Notes under the pieces: generated by a model | Told to the model about the DNA's origin: nothing | The model's database searches: none | The model's input: the letters and a program-made list of their open reading frames with translations, nothing else | Position numbers and translations under genes: made by a program | Shown here: one piece after another, positions 5,891-6,535 of the stretch | How the letters are laid out: every line of letters starts with the position of its first letter | Position numbering within the stretch: position 1 is the first letter of the stretch | Assembly: GCA_946611495.1 (NCBI GenBank) | Contig: CAMODR010000075.1 | Span: forward strand, 1-6,535 | Source of the DNA: an uncultured Methanobrevibacter sp. | GTDB lineage: Archaea > Methanobacteriota > Methanobacteria > Methanobacteriales > Methanobacteriaceae | DNA length: 6,535 nucleotides | Direction: 5' to 3'

Positions 5891-5894
5891 TAAG

Positions 5895-6446
5895 ATGAGT
5901 GACGTAAATAAAGATATCGGTATGAGAATTAAAGAATTAAGAGAATTATCCGATATTAGTACCGAAGAAATTGCTAAAGAACTTGATGTTGATGAAGAAA
6001 CTTATATTTCCTACGAAGACGGTATTATTGATATTCCTGCTAGTTTCTTATACCAAATTGCACATATTTTTAAAGTTGATTTAGCTTTGATTCTTACAGG
6101 TGAAGAAACTCGTATGACTTATTTTGATGTAACTAGAGCTAATAAGGGATTTGCTGTTGACAGAAGGAAAGAATATACCTATGAAAACTTATGTAAGAAA
6201 TTCATTCACAAGAAAGCAGAAATGTTTATTGTAACAGTGGATCCAAAAGAAGATGCTATTCCTTCTTTAAACTCACATGCAGGTCAAGAATTTAACTATA
6301 TCCTAGAAGGTTCTGTTAAAATCTTTATTAAGGACAATGAAATTATTTTAAATGAAGGAGATTCTATATTCTTTGATGCAACTTGCAAACATGCTATGAT
6401 TGCTTTAAATGATGAAAAAGCTAAATTCTTAGCTGTAATTATGTAA
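5895..6446 (+). CDS. HTH (Xre-family) transcriptional regulator with a C-terminal cupin domain
   Basis: The 183-residue product starts with an Xre/HTH_3 DNA-binding domain (about 9-67: [35 protein letters not shown]) followed by a cupin barrel (about 110-183). Such HTH-cupin proteins are small-molecule-responsive regulators that bind DNA as dimers. Cupin motif 1 is N126-x-H128-x3-E132-x6-G139, and motif 2 runs from G155-D156 to H166, so a metal site with H128, E132 and H166 is possible; the usual first His is Asn here. The frame stays open upstream to a TTG at 5805, adding 30 residues (Lys/Asn-rich), but the HTH family N-terminus and a GTGAT ribosome site support the ATG at 5895. It has a long regulatory gap before it and a tandem repeat array from its stop codon onward. 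From memory, related methanogen regulators sit next to AMP-forming acyl/acetyl-CoA ligase genes, so the next gene outside the window may be the target; this is unverified. Confidence 0.9.
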   Translation: MSDVNKDIGMRIKELRELSDISTEEIAKELDVDEETYISYEDGIIDIPASFLYQIAHIFKVDLALILTGEETRMTYFDVTRANKGFAVDRRKEYTYENLCKKFIHKKAEMFIVTVDPKEDAIPSLNSHAGQEFNYILEGSVKIFIKDNEIILNEGDSIFFDATCKHAMIALNDEKAKFLAVIM

Positions 6447-6535
6447 TTATTCTAGTTTATGACTAATTATTAGTTTATGATTAATTATTGTAGTTTATGA
6501 TTAATTATTCTAACTTATGATTTAATTATTGAAGT
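6444..6535. repeat. Tandem array of 18-20 bp AT-rich units, running off the window
   Basis: Four units of the form TAATTATTnTAGTTTATGAT start at 6444 (20 bp), 6464 (18 bp), 6482 (20 bp) and 6502 (20 bp), and a fifth begins at 6523 and is cut by the window edge. The first unit begins with the TAA stop codon of the HTH-cupin gene. Units differ at a few positions (for example AACTTATGAT in the fourth). There are no spacers, so this is not CRISPR. It could be a series of regulator sites, a terminator/leader region or simple satellite DNA. Confidence 0.85.

Noticed and set aside
5805..5894. Extension of the HTH-cupin protein to the upstream TTG or the ATG at 5814
   Set aside because: The extra residues are Lys/Asn-rich read-through of AT-rich leader DNA; the ATG at 5895 has a ribosome site and fits the HTH N-terminus, and the proximal promoter would start transcription near 5808.
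6444..6535. CRISPR array at the right end
   Set aside because: The 18-20 bp units abut each other with no spacers, and no cas gene is present.
1..6535. A defence, toxin-antitoxin or mobile cassette
   Set aside because: The five genes are widely spaced with housekeeping or regulatory character; no transposase, integrase, nuclease or attachment-site pattern is visible.

Overview
The window reads as a piece of an AT-rich archaeal chromosome, most likely from Methanobacteriales and probably Methanobrevibacter-like. Reasons: a geranylgeranyl-reductase-family flavoprotein of the archaeal lipid type; an archaeal THUMP/methyltransferase of the tRNA G10 family; BRE/TATA-type promoters (an A-run followed by TTTATATT); GGAGG/GGTGAT-type ribosome sites; strong preference for AGA/AGG arginine codons; and very AT-rich gaps with many T-runs. 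The genus is inferred from style, not from an alignment.

Five genes are supported, all on the + strand and separated by gaps of about 136-489 bp, so each is probably its own transcription unit. (1) 51-2225: a two-helix membrane protein with a bacterial-type PH (bPH2/DUF304) domain, followed by an approximately 550-residue disordered tail rich in Asn, Tyr, Arg, Asp and Ser. (2) 2424-3656: a geranylgeranyl reductase family FAD enzyme, probably in saturation of archaeal isoprenoid lipids. (3) 3793-4827: a tRNA (guanine-10-N2)-methyltransferase. (4) 5037-5405: a 122-residue protein of unknown function with a C-terminal H-x-C-x2-C-x2-H cluster, a good promoter and a strong ribosome site. (5) 5895-6446: an HTH (Xre)-cupin regulator.

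Non-coding content: a good BRE/TATA promoter before gene 4; a near-perfect hairpin terminator overlapping the gene 4 stop; a 489-bp AT-rich gap before gene 5 with two candidate promoters and several short repeats; and a tandem array of 18-20 bp units that starts on the gene 5 stop codon and runs out of the window. T-runs after genes 1, 2 and 3 look like ordinary archaeal terminators.

The genes do not form one obvious pathway: they are a mixture of envelope/lipid, tRNA-modification and regulatory functions. The least ordinary parts are the repeat-built low-complexity tail of gene 1 (including an exact 45-bp tandem duplication), the small Cys/His protein of gene 4, and the repeat array after gene 5. 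I see no CRISPR array, transposon, tRNA, rRNA or defence cassette.
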